From JBOFSQ01 sp051651625 (GTDB lineage: Bacteria; Planctomycetota; Planctomycetia; Pirellulales; Thermoguttaceae), in contig JBOFSQ010000060.1 of NCBI GenBank assembly GCA_051651625.1, positions 1-42,620 of the forward strand: DNA of 42,620 bases. The letters run 5' to 3'. Position numbers and translations under genes: made by a program. How positions within the stretch are numbered: the stretch's first letter is position 1; each line of letters starts with the position of its first letter. Positions 8,931-17,459 of the stretch are shown piece after piece. A model generated the notes under the pieces. That model was not told the DNA's origin, ran no database searches, and saw nothing but the letters and a program-made list of their open reading frames with translations.

Positions 8931-9314
8931 TCACACGCGAATCCCTTGAATCTCTTGGTACGCTCCGACGAGTTTGTTACGAATCTGCATGAGCAGTTTG
9001 AATGCGATGTCTGCTTTTTGGACGGCGGCAAGGACTTCAGCGGAGCCGATGTCGCCGCCGGTCATGAGTTTTTCGACGGCGTAGTCGGCGTTTTGTTGCA
9101 TCAGGTTAACTTCGTCAACGGCACCGAGCATGATGTCGCGGAACGGGATACCGCGTTGCATCTCCGGCGGGATCGGGTATTGGCTTCCGAGTTCGCTGGC
9201 GATCTTGTCGTTGACGCGCGGCACCAGTTTCGGCATCGGCGGCCCGACACCGGACGCGATCCAGTCGGTACGCCCAAGGCTTGTGAGACTGCTTCCGATT
9301 GCAAATCCGCTCAT
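8931..9314 (-). CDS. fliE: Flagellar hook-basal body protein FliE
   Basis: A 127-residue protein, slightly longer than typical FliE. The C-terminal half is characteristic: F-R-D-I-M-L-G-A-V-D-E-V-N, a helix with the D-I-A-F-K-L-L-M-Q-I-R-N-K-L segment, then Y-Q-E-I near the end. FliE is the junction protein between the MS ring and the proximal rod and is needed for opening of the export gate. Its start overlaps the flgC stop by 4 bp (ATGA), showing translational coupling. Confidence 0.9.
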   Translation of the reverse strand: MSGFAIGSSLTSLGRTDWIASGVGPPMPKLVPRVNDKIASELGSQYPIPPEMQRGIPFRDIMLGAVDEVNLMQQNADYAVEKLMTGGDIGSAEVLAAVQKADIAFKLLMQIRNKLVGAYQEIQGIRV

Positions 9315-9721
9315 GTGATAATCCGCAGCGTTTGGTTTGCCATTGACTTTGTGATTTCGATAGCACCGAGGTTGGCTTCGTATGAGCGTCCTGATTCGAG
9401 TGCGTCGGTGAACTCTGTCATTGTGTTGATGCGTGGCAGGTTGAGGAAGCCTTGTGCGTCGGCGTCGGGGTGGGTTGGTGCGTACTTTCGGATTGGCGGC
9501 AGGTTCGTATCGCGTCCGACTTCGGCGACGATGACGCCAGCGGAGTTGTTTGGGCCGATGGTGTCGTCGGTTTGAAACAGGACGAAACGCGGCTCGTACG
9601 GTTTGAGTTCACCTTCTTCGTTACGGGTTGTCATTACGTTGGCGATGTTGCTGGCAATCGCCTGCATTCTGATTCGCTGAGCGACCAGTCCGCTGGTACT
9701 CAAATCCATTGTCTTGAGCAT
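9311..9721 (-). CDS. flgC: Flagellar proximal rod protein FlgC
   Basis: A 136-residue protein from the preferred ATG at 9721, which has AAAGGTG just upstream; an alternative start at 9748 would add nine residues. The N-terminal rod signature (M-D-L-S-T-S-G-L-V-A-Q-R, then A-S-N-I-A-N) and the C-terminal helix (Y-E-A-N-L ending M-A-N-Q-T-L-R-I-I) match FlgC. FlgC is exported through the flagellar apparatus and builds the proximal rod with FlgB, FlgF and FliE. It overlaps fliE by 4 bp. flgB, normally directly upstream, is not present: the preceding 330 bp hold only repeats and then the divergent clpB. Confidence 0.9.
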   Translation of the reverse strand: MLKTMDLSTSGLVAQRIRMQAIASNIANVMTTRNEEGELKPYEPRFVLFQTDDTIGPNNSAGVIVAEVGRDTNLPPIRKYAPTHPDADAQGFLNLPRINTMTEFTDALESGRSYEANLGAIEITKSMANQTLRIIT

Positions 9722-9748
9722 GGGGCACCTTTGTTGGGAAATAACCAA

Positions 9749-10077
9749 TCAGAGCGGGAAGCGTAAGCGAGTGACGATTAATCAGAACACGAAGCGTAAG
9801 CGAGTGCCCGAATCAGTGCCCGAATCAGTGCCCGAATCAGTGTCCGAATCAGAACACGAAGCGTAAGCGAGTGCCCGTGGCGGCACTCACTTGCGGGAAT
9901 GGTAGCCAAAACGTCGCGTGGCGGCAAGGGCGATTTTTTGCGGAACGATTCTGCCAAATTGGAAGTGGCATAGCGTTTGCTGTTTGTGGGGATTCCATCC
10001 CGATTCGGGCACTCGCTTACGCTTCGTGTTCTGATTACTCGTTACTCGCCTCTAACCTCTAACACCTAGCCTCTCCC
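9749..10077. repeat. Repeat-filled intergenic region between divergent flgC and clpB
   Basis: This contains several copies of GAAGCGTAAGCGAGTGCCC (both orientations; the reverse copy is near 10010-10035) and a tandem array of the 12-mer GTGCCCGAATCA at 9804-9815, 9816-9827, 9828-9839 and 9840-9851 (the last with one change). No convincing heat-shock operator (CIRCE) or -35/-10 pair for clpB was seen. Confidence 0.8.
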
Positions 10078-12759
10078 ATGCTCACACCAGAACGATTCAC
10101 AACCAAATCACAAGAAGCTATTTCATCCGCGCAGGGGATTGCGATCAAACGTAATCATCCCGAAACAACGCCGCTCCACCTCCTCGCCGTGCTACTCGAC
10201 GAACGCGACGGAAACGTCAAACCGATTCTCCAACACATCGGCGCGAACTTGGGGCAAATGCAAAAGATGGTCGATGCCGACCTTGCTCACCTCCCGAAAA
10301 TCGAAGGCGGCTCAGCACCACAACCAAACGGCGACCTGCAACGTGTCTTCCACAAAGCCGACGACGAAGCAACGTCAATGCACGACGAGTTCGTCTCAAC
10401 CGAACATCTATTGCTCGCACTCGCACAAGTCGCGTCCAAAGCACAAAAGATTTTTGAACTGAACGCAATCAACCGCGACGCGATCTTGCGAGGCGCAGCG
10501 GCAGTGCGCGGTAGCTCCCGCGTTACCGACTCCGACCCAGAATCGAAGTTGCAAGCACTCGCAAAGTACGGAATCGATCTGGTCGAACGTGCGCAAAAAG
10601 GGAAACTCGATCCAGTCATTGGCCGCGACGACGAAGTTCGTCGCGTGATTCAAGTTTTGTCGCGGCGAACGAAAAACAATCCAGTATTGATCGGCGAACC
10701 GGGCGTCGGAAAGACCGCAATCGCCGAAGGACTCGCGCTGCGAATCGTCGGCGGCGACGTTCCCGAAAGTCTCAAAAAGAAGCGCGTCGTCGGACTCGAT
10801 CTCGGTGCGCTCGTTGCTGGTACGAAGTTTCGTGGTGAGTTTGAAGAGCGTCTCAAGTCGATTCTCCGCGAAGTCGAGGAGTCGCAAGGGAACGTGATTC
10901 TGTTCATCGACGAACTTCACACACTCGTTGGGGCGGGTCGCGCCGAAGGTGGGAGCGATGCGGCGAATCTGCTCAAGCCCGCACTCTCGCGCGGCGAACT
11001 CCGCTGCATAGGCGCGACCACGCTCGACGAGTATCGCAAATACATTGAGAAAGACGCCGCACTCGAACGCCGTTTCCAACCGGTCTATGTGAACGAACCG
11101 AGCGTCAGCGACACGATTGCAATTCTGCGCGGACTCAAAGGACGTTACCAAGCACATCACAAAGGCGTCAAAATTAAAGATGCCGCACTCGTCGCGGCGG
11201 CGGAAATGTCACACCGTTATATCGCCGACCGTTTTCTCCCCGACAAAGCAATCGACCTCATGGACGAAGCGATGAGTCGTCTTGCGATGGAGCTTGAAAG
11301 CGTGCCGACGGAGATCGACCAAGTTCAGCGTCGCTTGATGCAGCTCGAACTCGCTGCGCGACAACTCGCCGAAGAAAACGAACCACACGCACGCAAACGT
11401 CACGCCGAACTACTCCGCGAAATGGAGCAACTTCGCAGTGAAGAAAAGTCGCTGCGAACGCAGTGGGAACGCGAAAAGTCCGGCGTCGGAAACGTCCACG
11501 CACTCGCCGAAAAACTCGCGCAAACGCAGCAGCAGTTTCAAAGTTTGAGCGGACAAATCAAAGAAGAACAGTCGCAAGGACGCATCGTTTCCGAGTCGCT
11601 CTACCAAAAACTGTTTGAACTCGACTCCGAACAAAAACGTCTCCAATCCGAACTCGAATCGCGCGAAGCCGAGCAAGCGAACGATGCAAACGACGAGAAC
11701 GCACCGAAGAACGAACACAAAAAACTTCTGCGTCAGGAAGTCGGTGTTGAGGAGATTGCCGCAGTCGTGAGTCAGTGGACAGGGATTCCGATAACGAAGA
11801 TGCTGGAGACGGAGCGTGCGAAGTTGTTGCGACTCGAAGACGATTTGCACCGTCGAGTTGTCGGTCAAGACGAAGCGGTGACGGCGGTTGCGAATGCGGT
11901 TCGCCGCAGTCGTGCGGGGCTTCAAGACCAGCATCGTCCGATAGGTTCGTTCCTGTTTTTGGGGCCGACGGGCGTTGGCAAAACGGAATTGTGCAAGGCG
12001 ATTGCCGCGTCGCTCTTCGACGACGAGGCGGCGATGGTGCGTCTCGACATGAGTGAGTTTATGGAGAAGCACAGTGTTAGTCGTCTCATCGGCGCGCCGC
12101 CCGGATATGTTGGTTACGAAGAAGGCGGCGCGCTGACCGAAGCGGTTCGCCGGCGACCGTATTGCGTCGTCTTGCTCGACGAGATCGAAAAGGCGCATCG
12201 AGACGTTTACAACATCTTGCTGCAAATTCTCGACGACGGGCGACTGTCCGACAGTCACGGTCACACTGTTGACTTCACCAGCACGATTGTTGTGATGACT
12301 TCGAATGTTGGTTCGCAGGCGATTCAAGAGATTTCGCAGCGTGAAGCGGCCAGCAAGAAAAAGAGTCCCGAACGTTTGCGCGCCGACGTCAACGCCGCCA
12401 TCGACGCTGCACTCGCGGGCGTTTTTCTGCCAGAGTTTTTGAACCGGCTTGATGAGCGGATCGTGTTTCATCCGCTAAACGAGTCGCAGATTGCGGAGAT
12501 TGTGTCGCTGCAACTTGCACGTCTCGTACAACAGCTCGCCGCACAGGGGATCACGCTCACCGTCACCGACGCTGCGAAAAACGCGGTCGCCGAACAGGGG
12601 TACATCCCTGAATATGGCGCGCGCCCTCTCAAGCGAGTGATTCAGCGTGAGATACAAAATCGTCTCGCGGTGATGCTGCTCGAATCACGCGACGTACCGT
12701 TGAAGGCAATCACCGTTGACGCCGATGGTAACGGCGCGATTGTGGTGAAAAATTGCTGA
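10078..12759 (+). CDS. clpB: ATP-dependent protein disaggregase ClpB
   Basis: An 893-residue Hsp100 AAA+ protein; typical ClpB is about 860. The order is: Clp N-domain (1-145, beginning M-L-T-P-E-R-F-T-T-K-S-Q-E-A), NBD1 with Walker A G-E-P-G-V-G-K-T near 205-212 and Walker B I-L-F-I-D-E, the coiled-coil middle domain (about 400-540, somewhat long and Gln/Glu-rich), and NBD2 with Walker A G-P-T-G-V-G-K-T near 629-636, then the C-terminal oligomerisation domain. No ClpP-binding I-G-F/L loop was noted, consistent with ClpB and not ClpA/C. It resolubilises aggregates with DnaK. It is alone on the plus strand between minus-strand flagellar genes, so probably monocistronic. Confidence 0.97.
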   Translation: MLTPERFTTKSQEAISSAQGIAIKRNHPETTPLHLLAVLLDERDGNVKPILQHIGANLGQMQKMVDADLAHLPKIEGGSAPQPNGDLQRVFHKADDEATSMHDEFVSTEHLLLALAQVASKAQKIFELNAINRDAILRGAAAVRGSSRVTDSDPESKLQALAKYGIDLVERAQKGKLDPVIGRDDEVRRVIQVLSRRTKNNPVLIGEPGVGKTAIAEGLALRIVGGDVPESLKKKRVVGLDLGALVAGTKFRGEFEERLKSILREVEESQGNVILFIDELHTLVGAGRAEGGSDAANLLKPALSRGELRCIGATTLDEYRKYIEKDAALERRFQPVYVNEPSVSDTIAILRGLKGRYQAHHKGVKIKDAALVAAAEMSHRYIADRFLPDKAIDLMDEAMSRLAMELESVPTEIDQVQRRLMQLELAARQLAEENEPHARKRHAELLREMEQLRSEEKSLRTQWEREKSGVGNVHALAEKLAQTQQQFQSLSGQIKEEQSQGRIVSESLYQKLFELDSEQKRLQSELESREAEQANDANDENAPKNEHKKLLRQEVGVEEIAAVVSQWTGIPITKMLETERAKLLRLEDDLHRRVVGQDEAVTAVANAVRRSRAGLQDQHRPIGSFLFLGPTGVGKTELCKAIAASLFDDEAAMVRLDMSEFMEKHSVSRLIGAPPGYVGYEEGGALTEAVRRRPYCVVLLDEIEKAHRDVYNILLQILDDGRLSDSHGHTVDFTSTIVVMTSNVGSQAIQEISQREAASKKKSPERLRADVNAAIDAALAGVFLPEFLNRLDERIVFHPLNESQIAEIVSLQLARLVQQLAAQGITLTVTDAAKNAVAEQGYIPEYGARPLKRVIQREIQNRLAVMLLESRDVPLKAITVDADGNGAIVVKNC

Positions 12760-12769
12760 CGCCCGACAA

Positions 12770-12807
12770 ATGAGACATATAGGTCGTATACGTCCTATAT
12801 GTCTTAT
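12770..12807. repeat. Palindrome between convergent clpB and flhB, ACATATAGG family
   Basis: Arms 12770-12783 and 12794-12807 are inverted repeats with one mismatch, around a centre that itself contains GTATAC. It shares the ACATATAGG/CCTATATGT core with 6208-6236. Located between two convergent stops, it could act as a bidirectional transcription end, although there is no T-tract. Confidence 0.65.
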
Positions 12808-12822
12808 CGAATTGTGCCTGTG

Positions 12823-13923
12823 CTACGCTGCCACTTGCGGCGGCAACTTCTTGCCGGTGATTTCGTAGACGTATCGCAAGATTTCCGCGACGGCGACGTA
12901 GTGTTCTTCGCGGATTTGTTCGCCAACCTCGACCGTTTTGAATAGCGACTGCGCGAGCGGTTTTTGTTCGATGATCGGAATCTTGTGTTCGGTGGCGATG
13001 CGTCGAATCTGGGCCGCCATGTGGTCGGCTCCTTTGGCGACGACTATCGGCGTTGACATCGTGAGCGGGTCAAACTTGAGTGCAACGGCGAAGTGAGTCG
13101 GGTTCGTGACGACAACGTCGGCCTGCGGTACTGATTGACTCGTTCGCTGTTTCGCCATCTCTCGCTGAATCTGTCGCCGTTTTTGCATCACTTCGGGATT
13201 GCCGAGTGTGTCTTTCATCTCATCGCGTATCTGCTGCGTCGTCATTTTGAGGTCTTGTTCGTACTTCCATTTTTGGTACGCAAAGTCGAGAATCGCAAGA
13301 ATCACAAGTGCCACGGCGACTTTGAGCGAAGTCCAAAGAATGAGCCAAACGATGTAGTTGGCGATTTGGCCGTCGTCCATTTCGGTGGTACCGATGATTG
13401 TCGTGATGTGTGACTGTACGGCATAGTAGGCGACCGACGCGCAAATTATGATCTTAACGATCCCCATCATCAGCCGCATCACGCTCTGAAATGAGAAGAT
13501 GCGTTCAAACCCTTTCATTGGATCGATTTTGGTGAAGTCGATTGAGAGTTTGTTCGGGAGCCAGAGCAGTCCTGTTTGGGCGACGTTGACGAGTACCGCG
13601 CCGCCAGCGAAAATGAAAAACATAATGCTGATCGGGTACAGAAACTGTTTGAGCGTACCGTGGCAGTGCGCCATAACCGACATGAACAGTCCGCCGTCCG
13701 CTTCGGGCTGCCCCAAGAAAACGACATCGCCTAGACTGTGTTCTGTGAACTTGGCGAGTAGGTCGGCAATTTGGCGACCGAGTGTCATCAAGAGAATGAT
13801 GCCGATGAGCAGAATGAGTGCGGCGGCGAGGTCTTGACTGCGCGCAACCTGCCCCTCTTCGCGGGCCTGTTCACGTCGCCGTGGAGTTGGATCGTGTTGT
13901 TTCTCGCCGCCTTCGTCGGCCAT
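12823..13923 (-). CDS. flhB: Flagellar export switch protein FlhB
   Basis: A 366-residue protein. It starts with an acidic/basic cytoplasmic leader containing the T-P-R-R-R-E-Q-A-R-E-E-G-Q motif. Four membrane helices follow (about 32-52, 90-110, 145-165, 185-210). The cytoplasmic FlhB_C domain carries the autocleavage site N-P-T-H at about residues 272-275. FlhB is part of the flagellar type III export gate and switches substrate specificity from rod/hook to filament after cleavage. The start ATG is preceded by GGAG at a good distance. It is separated from the rest of the basal-body cluster by clpB; fliR and flhA are not adjacent. Confidence 0.95.
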   Translation of the reverse strand: MADEGGEKQHDPTPRRREQAREEGQVARSQDLAAALILLIGIILLMTLGRQIADLLAKFTEHSLGDVVFLGQPEADGGLFMSVMAHCHGTLKQFLYPISIMFFIFAGGAVLVNVAQTGLLWLPNKLSIDFTKIDPMKGFERIFSFQSVMRLMMGIVKIIICASVAYYAVQSHITTIIGTTEMDDGQIANYIVWLILWTSLKVAVALVILAILDFAYQKWKYEQDLKMTTQQIRDEMKDTLGNPEVMQKRRQIQREMAKQRTSQSVPQADVVVTNPTHFAVALKFDPLTMSTPIVVAKGADHMAAQIRRIATEHKIPIIEQKPLAQSLFKTVEVGEQIREEHYVAVAEILRYVYEITGKKLPPQVAA

Positions 13924-14248
13924 ACGCAGTGTTCTCCGCCGCGATTGTAGCGAAAATCGTAGCGGCGTGCAAGGGTGAAGTTTTAATCATACAAGGCACA
14001 AAGGGAGAAGAGAACGCGAAACACGCGGAAAAACGGAAGGCGCGGAACTCTGAACTTCCGCGTCTTTCCGTTCTTCCGCGTTTTCAGCGTTAAAATTCTT
14101 CTTCGTGGCTTGGTGTGAACAAAAAAGAATTGCTGGCAGATACAAAAAATCCGCGAAAATCTGTGTCATCTGTGGATTATACACGAACGCTGTTTCGGTA
14201 ACTGCGGTCTAACTTGACGTTCTGCGTTCGGGCTGGGCAACTCACGGT
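13924..14248. repeat. Intergenic region with a large imperfect inverted repeat
   Basis: Arms 14013-14047 and 14056-14091 form a long hairpin rich in CGCGGAA and AACGGAA. A second dispersed-repeat type (AATCCGCGAAAATCTGTGTC and on to GTGGATT) occupies about 14147-14178. No gene was seen. These look like non-coding mobile or REP-type sequences upstream of flhB. Confidence 0.7.
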
Positions 14249-14644
14249 CTACGTTCGCCGAAGGTACAGAAAGAACCAAAACGTGCCAGCCAAAATTGCA
14301 CCGAGAGTGTACGCAACGATGTCTGCGGGGTCTGCGACTGTGACGTTCTGAAATGTCGCTGTGTTCGGAAGGTAAATCTCAAAAGCCCACGAAATTAACA
14401 AGAGCGGAATTGCCACTTCTAAAAACGTTGGCGGTCCGTCGTGGAATCGAAGTCGCAGTCGCCGAAGTAACCAAAGCATCGGCGGCAGCGTAAACGGAAT
14501 GCAAATCACGTCGTTGAGATAGGCGTGAAAAAAAACGATGTCGCAGTTCGGTTTGATACAGAAACGATTGACAACGTAAACAATTACGCAAACCAAAAAC
14601 AACGGGTCGCGGCAATAACCGAATCGGTGAAACTCAAGTGACAT
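14249..14644 (-). CDS. Small integral membrane protein, VanZ-like
   Basis: About 131 residues from the ATG at 14644; a TTG at 14656 would overlap the preceding stop. Three or four hydrophobic helices are visible: about 12-25, 40-60, 75-92 and 105-125. The D-P-A-D-I-V-A-Y-T-L-G-A motif before the last helix recalls the D-x-x-D-x-x-x-N/Y-x-x-G pattern of VanZ-like proteins. The function is not established. It directly follows the GspG-like gene with about 8 bp between, so probably the same transcript. A decayed fragment of this gene pair is found at 17764-17841. Confidence 0.6.
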   Translation of the reverse strand: MSLEFHRFGYCRDPLFLVCVIVYVVNRFCIKPNCDIVFFHAYLNDVICIPFTLPPMLWLLRRLRLRFHDGPPTFLEVAIPLLLISWAFEIYLPNTATFQNVTVADPADIVAYTLGAILAGTFWFFLYLRRT

Positions 14645-14652
14645 GTGGTTAC

Positions 14653-15432
14653 TCAATGTCCCGAAGCGACTGACTGAATAGCGACCAGCACGGCAATGGT
14701 AAGCGACGCTCCAATTGCAATCCCAATAGCCGCAGCGATAGCTTCGCGTCTGTTCGTTATCGTTACGCGACTTTTACTCTTCTTGGAGAACATTTGGTAA
14801 GCCGCGCCAATGAAGGCAACGATTCCGAATAACCCGCTGAAGAGTGCGGTAGCGTGAAAACGCTTCGACTGGAATATTTGCGAAATTGTAGGCGTCATCA
14901 ATTTGGTGAACAAATCTCCTCCAAGCGTCGGATTGCTATCGTCCGTACACCGAATGTCTGCGTCGATGCCGATTCCTCCGAGTTTACCATCTTCGCCATA
15001 CGATACCAATTCCCACGTTGTACCGTCCGACGTGTAGTTTAGCGGATTTTGCCAGCCGTCTTGAATGTAGTACGCAAGCCACGGGGCGTCTATTTTTAGC
15101 GGTTTACCATCGCTGTCTGTTTGCTGGTTGGCAAGTTCGGTTAGTGTCGGCGGATAGACACCAAACTTTTCTTTGTACTCGGCCAAGTCTTTGGCAAGAA
15201 GGAACATTTTCGGGAAAACGGTCTGCCGCTGCGGGAGACAGACCCAACTGTACGGTTGCCGGAGAGAACAAAGTCCGATCAAACACCCGACCGCCGCCGC
15301 GACAACACCAACAAAAAGTGCTGCCAACAACTTCAGACGTACCAACTTCCACCCACTCAAACCGCGTTTCTCTTGAGACGTTTCTTGAAAATCGTCATCA
15401 GCGGCGGCGTTCTGTTTGTTTGAATCAAGCAT
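14653..15432 (-). CDS. Membrane protein with a GspG-like (type II secretion pseudopilin) domain
   Basis: About 259 residues from the ATG at 15432, chosen over a TTG at 15471. Membrane helices lie near residues 35-58, 190-210 and 230-252. Between them, the segment D-G-W-Q-N-P-L-N-Y, then W-E-L-V-S-Y-G-E-D-G-K-L-G-G and D-A-D-I, matches the C-terminal calcium-site region of GspG major pseudopilins. Unlike a true pseudopilin, there is no prepilin cleavage site at the N-terminus, and two extra helices follow the domain. It is therefore a membrane-anchored GspG-like domain and not a pilus subunit. It is probably coupled to the VanZ-like gene. Its role is unknown. Confidence 0.65.
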   Translation of the reverse strand: MLDSNKQNAAADDDFQETSQEKRGLSGWKLVRLKLLAALFVGVVAAAVGCLIGLCSLRQPYSWVCLPQRQTVFPKMFLLAKDLAEYKEKFGVYPPTLTELANQQTDSDGKPLKIDAPWLAYYIQDGWQNPLNYTSDGTTWELVSYGEDGKLGGIGIDADIRCTDDSNPTLGGDLFTKLMTPTISQIFQSKRFHATALFSGLFGIVAFIGAAYQMFSKKSKSRVTITNRREAIAAAIGIAIGASLTIAVLVAIQSVASGH

Positions 15433-15475
15433 AGGTTTGACCTGCGTTTTTCCGACACACGACGGTGACAAACAG

Positions 15476-16426
15476 CTACCGAACCGCGTCTATTTCTTGC
15501 AGCGACAGTCCGGTAAGTTTCGATATGGCGTCTGAGCTAAATCCTTCCATACGCAACCTACGGGCAATTTCTGTTTTGCCTCTGGCTTCACCTCTGGCTT
15601 CGCCAACTGCAATACCTTCAGCCTTGCCTCGTTCGATTGCCTCGCCAAGTTCAATGCGACGCATCGCGGCATAACGCATGCGGCTACGCTCAAGCTCACG
15701 CACCTCTTCAATGCTTGCGTAACGCTGAAACTCCTTGCCAACCTCACCCAAAATAGGATTCTTCTTGCTTATCACCGACATCTGCTCCTCCAACTCTTCC
15801 GGTTCACACGACAAAAACAACGACCAACCTTGCAAGGCATCGTTCCAATCGCGTATCTTTTCCTGATGCCCAATACGAACTCCACTCAAACACACCACAT
15901 GAACAGCAATGTGATCCGAAAACCAAACATTCGGGTCTTCGTCCGACACCAGATGAAACAACTGATGACGTTTCACAAGCTGCGGAAAAAGATCGTCAAA
16001 TGTGATGAGAATCGAAATCACCGGTTTGAGAGCAGTATACTCGCCGCCGCGAAACAACTGTGACGAATAGGTGTCCGCCCAGTATCCTAGCATCCGTTCC
16101 TTGAACGCCGCATGCGTTGCCACCTGAATATCGATGTCAAAAATGTACCCACGTTCGTCTCGCACGCGCACATCTAAAACCATGCTCTTGTCAACCGCAA
16201 ACTTCTTGAGGTTGAACGGGTTGAGCACGTCTGCTCGAACGATGAGGCGATCATTTGAATCGAGCAGAACGGCGTTGATGAAGTTGACGAGCGACTCTTC
16301 GTGCTTCGGGTTTGAGAAGTACGTTGCGAAAAAGAGATCGGAGTTCGGGCGGATTTTGAAGTCTTTGAGCAGTTGCTCGCGGTCTTCGGACGTCAACTTG
16401 GTTTTCTTGTATTTCTTTGACGGCAT
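15476..16426 (-). CDS. Rpn/PD-(D/E)XK nuclease-family putative transposase
   Basis: About 316 residues from the ATG at 16426 (M-P-S-K-K-Y-K-K); upstream in-frame codons to 16537 look non-coding. The N-terminal half has the features of the PDDEXK_2 / recombination-promoting nuclease family: D-L-F-F-A-T-Y-F near the start, then D-V-R-V-R-D-E-R-G and D-I-D-I-Q-V-A-T (the D-x-Q/E-x core), followed by R-M-L-G-Y-W-A-D. The C-terminal part has a G-E-A-R-G-E-A-R-G-K low-complexity stretch and a short helix-turn-helix-like end (G-F-S-S-D-A-I-S-K-L-T-G-L-S). Such proteins are common, multi-copy mobile genes in genomes of this kind. No flanking terminal repeats were seen. Confidence 0.8.
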   Translation of the reverse strand: MPSKKYKKTKLTSEDREQLLKDFKIRPNSDLFFATYFSNPKHEESLVNFINAVLLDSNDRLIVRADVLNPFNLKKFAVDKSMVLDVRVRDERGYIFDIDIQVATHAAFKERMLGYWADTYSSQLFRGGEYTALKPVISILITFDDLFPQLVKRHQLFHLVSDEDPNVWFSDHIAVHVVCLSGVRIGHQEKIRDWNDALQGWSLFLSCEPEELEEQMSVISKKNPILGEVGKEFQRYASIEEVRELERSRMRYAAMRRIELGEAIERGKAEGIAVGEARGEARGKTEIARRLRMEGFSSDAISKLTGLSLQEIDAVR

Positions 16427-16537
16427 TGTTGAAGCGGGGGCGATTTTGAATATGAAACTACCGAACAACGACGCGCATCTTACACGCCTCAAGCCGCGTG
16501 AAAAGGGGGGCGGAAGTTTGGCGAGGTGCGTAACCAT

Positions 16538-16740
16538 TCACGGCTCGTTCTTTTCTTCCAGCATAAGTTGCACGGCGAGGACGTGTTTGCAGGGGCCACG
16601 TTCGCCTTGGTGTTTCGCGTACCACGGACAGGTACATTTCGACACGTCTCGCTGATTCGCACGAAATGCTCTACGTCGGCTCCCGCGACGAACGCTTCCG
16701 TGTCGGACATTGCAGAAGGTTTTGTAGAGCATGACGTCAC
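16538..16740 (-). pseudogene. SWIM zinc-finger gene, frameshifted
   Basis: One minus-strand frame reads C-T-C-P-W-Y-A-K-H followed by C-K-H-V-L-A-V, the C-x-C...C-x-H zinc-binding signature of a SWIM domain. The preceding strands of the domain (F-V-A-G-A-D-V-E-H-F-V-R-I-S) lie in another frame upstream, from the GTG at 16740. A -1 shift near 16630-16645 would join them into a domain of about 70 residues. The start overlaps the stop of the upstream gene. Either the gene has a disabling frameshift, or there is a sequencing error or recoding. SWIM fingers bind DNA or protein. Confidence 0.5.
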
Positions 16741-17459
16741 GTTTTCGTAATCGGCATGGACAGGGAAATCTTTTCCAGCGGAACCCCCGATGTCTTGCTG
16801 GCGATTCTCAAAACCGCCTTTTCAATTGATTCACGAGTCCAAGCCTGACCGTCCTGATCCAGACACACATTCAGTGGAATCGCATATCGAACGATATCTT
16901 TGATTGTCCGACCTTCTTTGGGGATTTTTGAAAAAAGCGGTCCGAACAGGATGTTGCCGCCCCAATAGCACATGAAGCCCGCCAAGCCACCGACCATACA
17001 GGCAAGCAGAATTGCATTCGGCATCGGGTTCGGATTGTGCGGATTCTGTCCTAACACGACGGAAGCGGCAACGACAAGTCCGATGCAAACACTAACAAAT
17101 CCGCCGACGATGCCATATACCTTGCTTGCCAACGGTGGAATGTGTTCGGAAAAACTTCGTTGCATCTTTTTCCAGACACGTCGCCGGAGCGATATTGGCT
17201 TGAGAACTGTTGCAAGGTCGGTCGTCGGCGTTACCAAGGATTCGTCGATACCGGTTTCATGAACAACAATTGATAGTAACTCCGCGACTTTGTTTTGAAA
17301 TAGGCGGTCGGATTCATCTTGCGAATGTGGCATTTTATCCGTAAATTGTTCCAAATAGACGACCAGTTCCTCCAGCGTAAGAACCTCGTCAGCCTCCGCA
17401 TCCATGAGGTTGGCATGAAACTTTTTTTCGACAAGTATCAGGAATTGATCTAATGCCAT
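16737..17459 (-). CDS. Hypothetical two-helix membrane protein with acyl-carrier-like ends
   Basis: A 240-residue protein. Two hydrophobic helices (about 112-132 and 148-170) are joined by a Pro/Asn-rich loop. The N-terminal 35 residues (A-L-D-Q-F-L-I-L-V-E-K-K-F, then L-T-L-E-E-L-V-V-Y-L) resemble helices II-IV of an acyl carrier protein, but Ala stands where the phosphopantetheine Ser would be. The stretches at 55-80 and 205-235 resemble ACP helix I. These similarities are weak and by eye only. The start overlaps the stop of the upstream small gene by 10 bp. The function is unknown. Confidence 0.6.
   Translation of the reverse strand: MALDQFLILVEKKFHANLMDAEADEVLTLEELVVYLEQFTDKMPHSQDESDRLFQNKVAELLSIVVHETGIDESLVTPTTDLATVLKPISLRRRVWKKMQRSFSEHIPPLASKVYGIVGGFVSVCIGLVVAASVVLGQNPHNPNPMPNAILLACMVGGLAGFMCYWGGNILFGPLFSKIPKEGRTIKDIVRYAIPLNVCLDQDGQAWTRESIEKAVLRIASKTSGVPLEKISLSMPITKT

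Noticed and set aside
9804..9851. CRISPR-like short repeats
   Set aside because: The 12-bp units are directly tandem with no spacers and no cas genes nearby.
10408..11160. 250-codon antisense frame in clpB
   Set aside because: Shadow of clpB with no domain features or ribosome site.
11410..12471. Long open frame (353 codons) antisense to clpB
   Set aside because: It lies wholly inside clpB, which has intact AAA+ motifs; its composition is Arg/Asn/Phe-rich as expected for a shadow frame.
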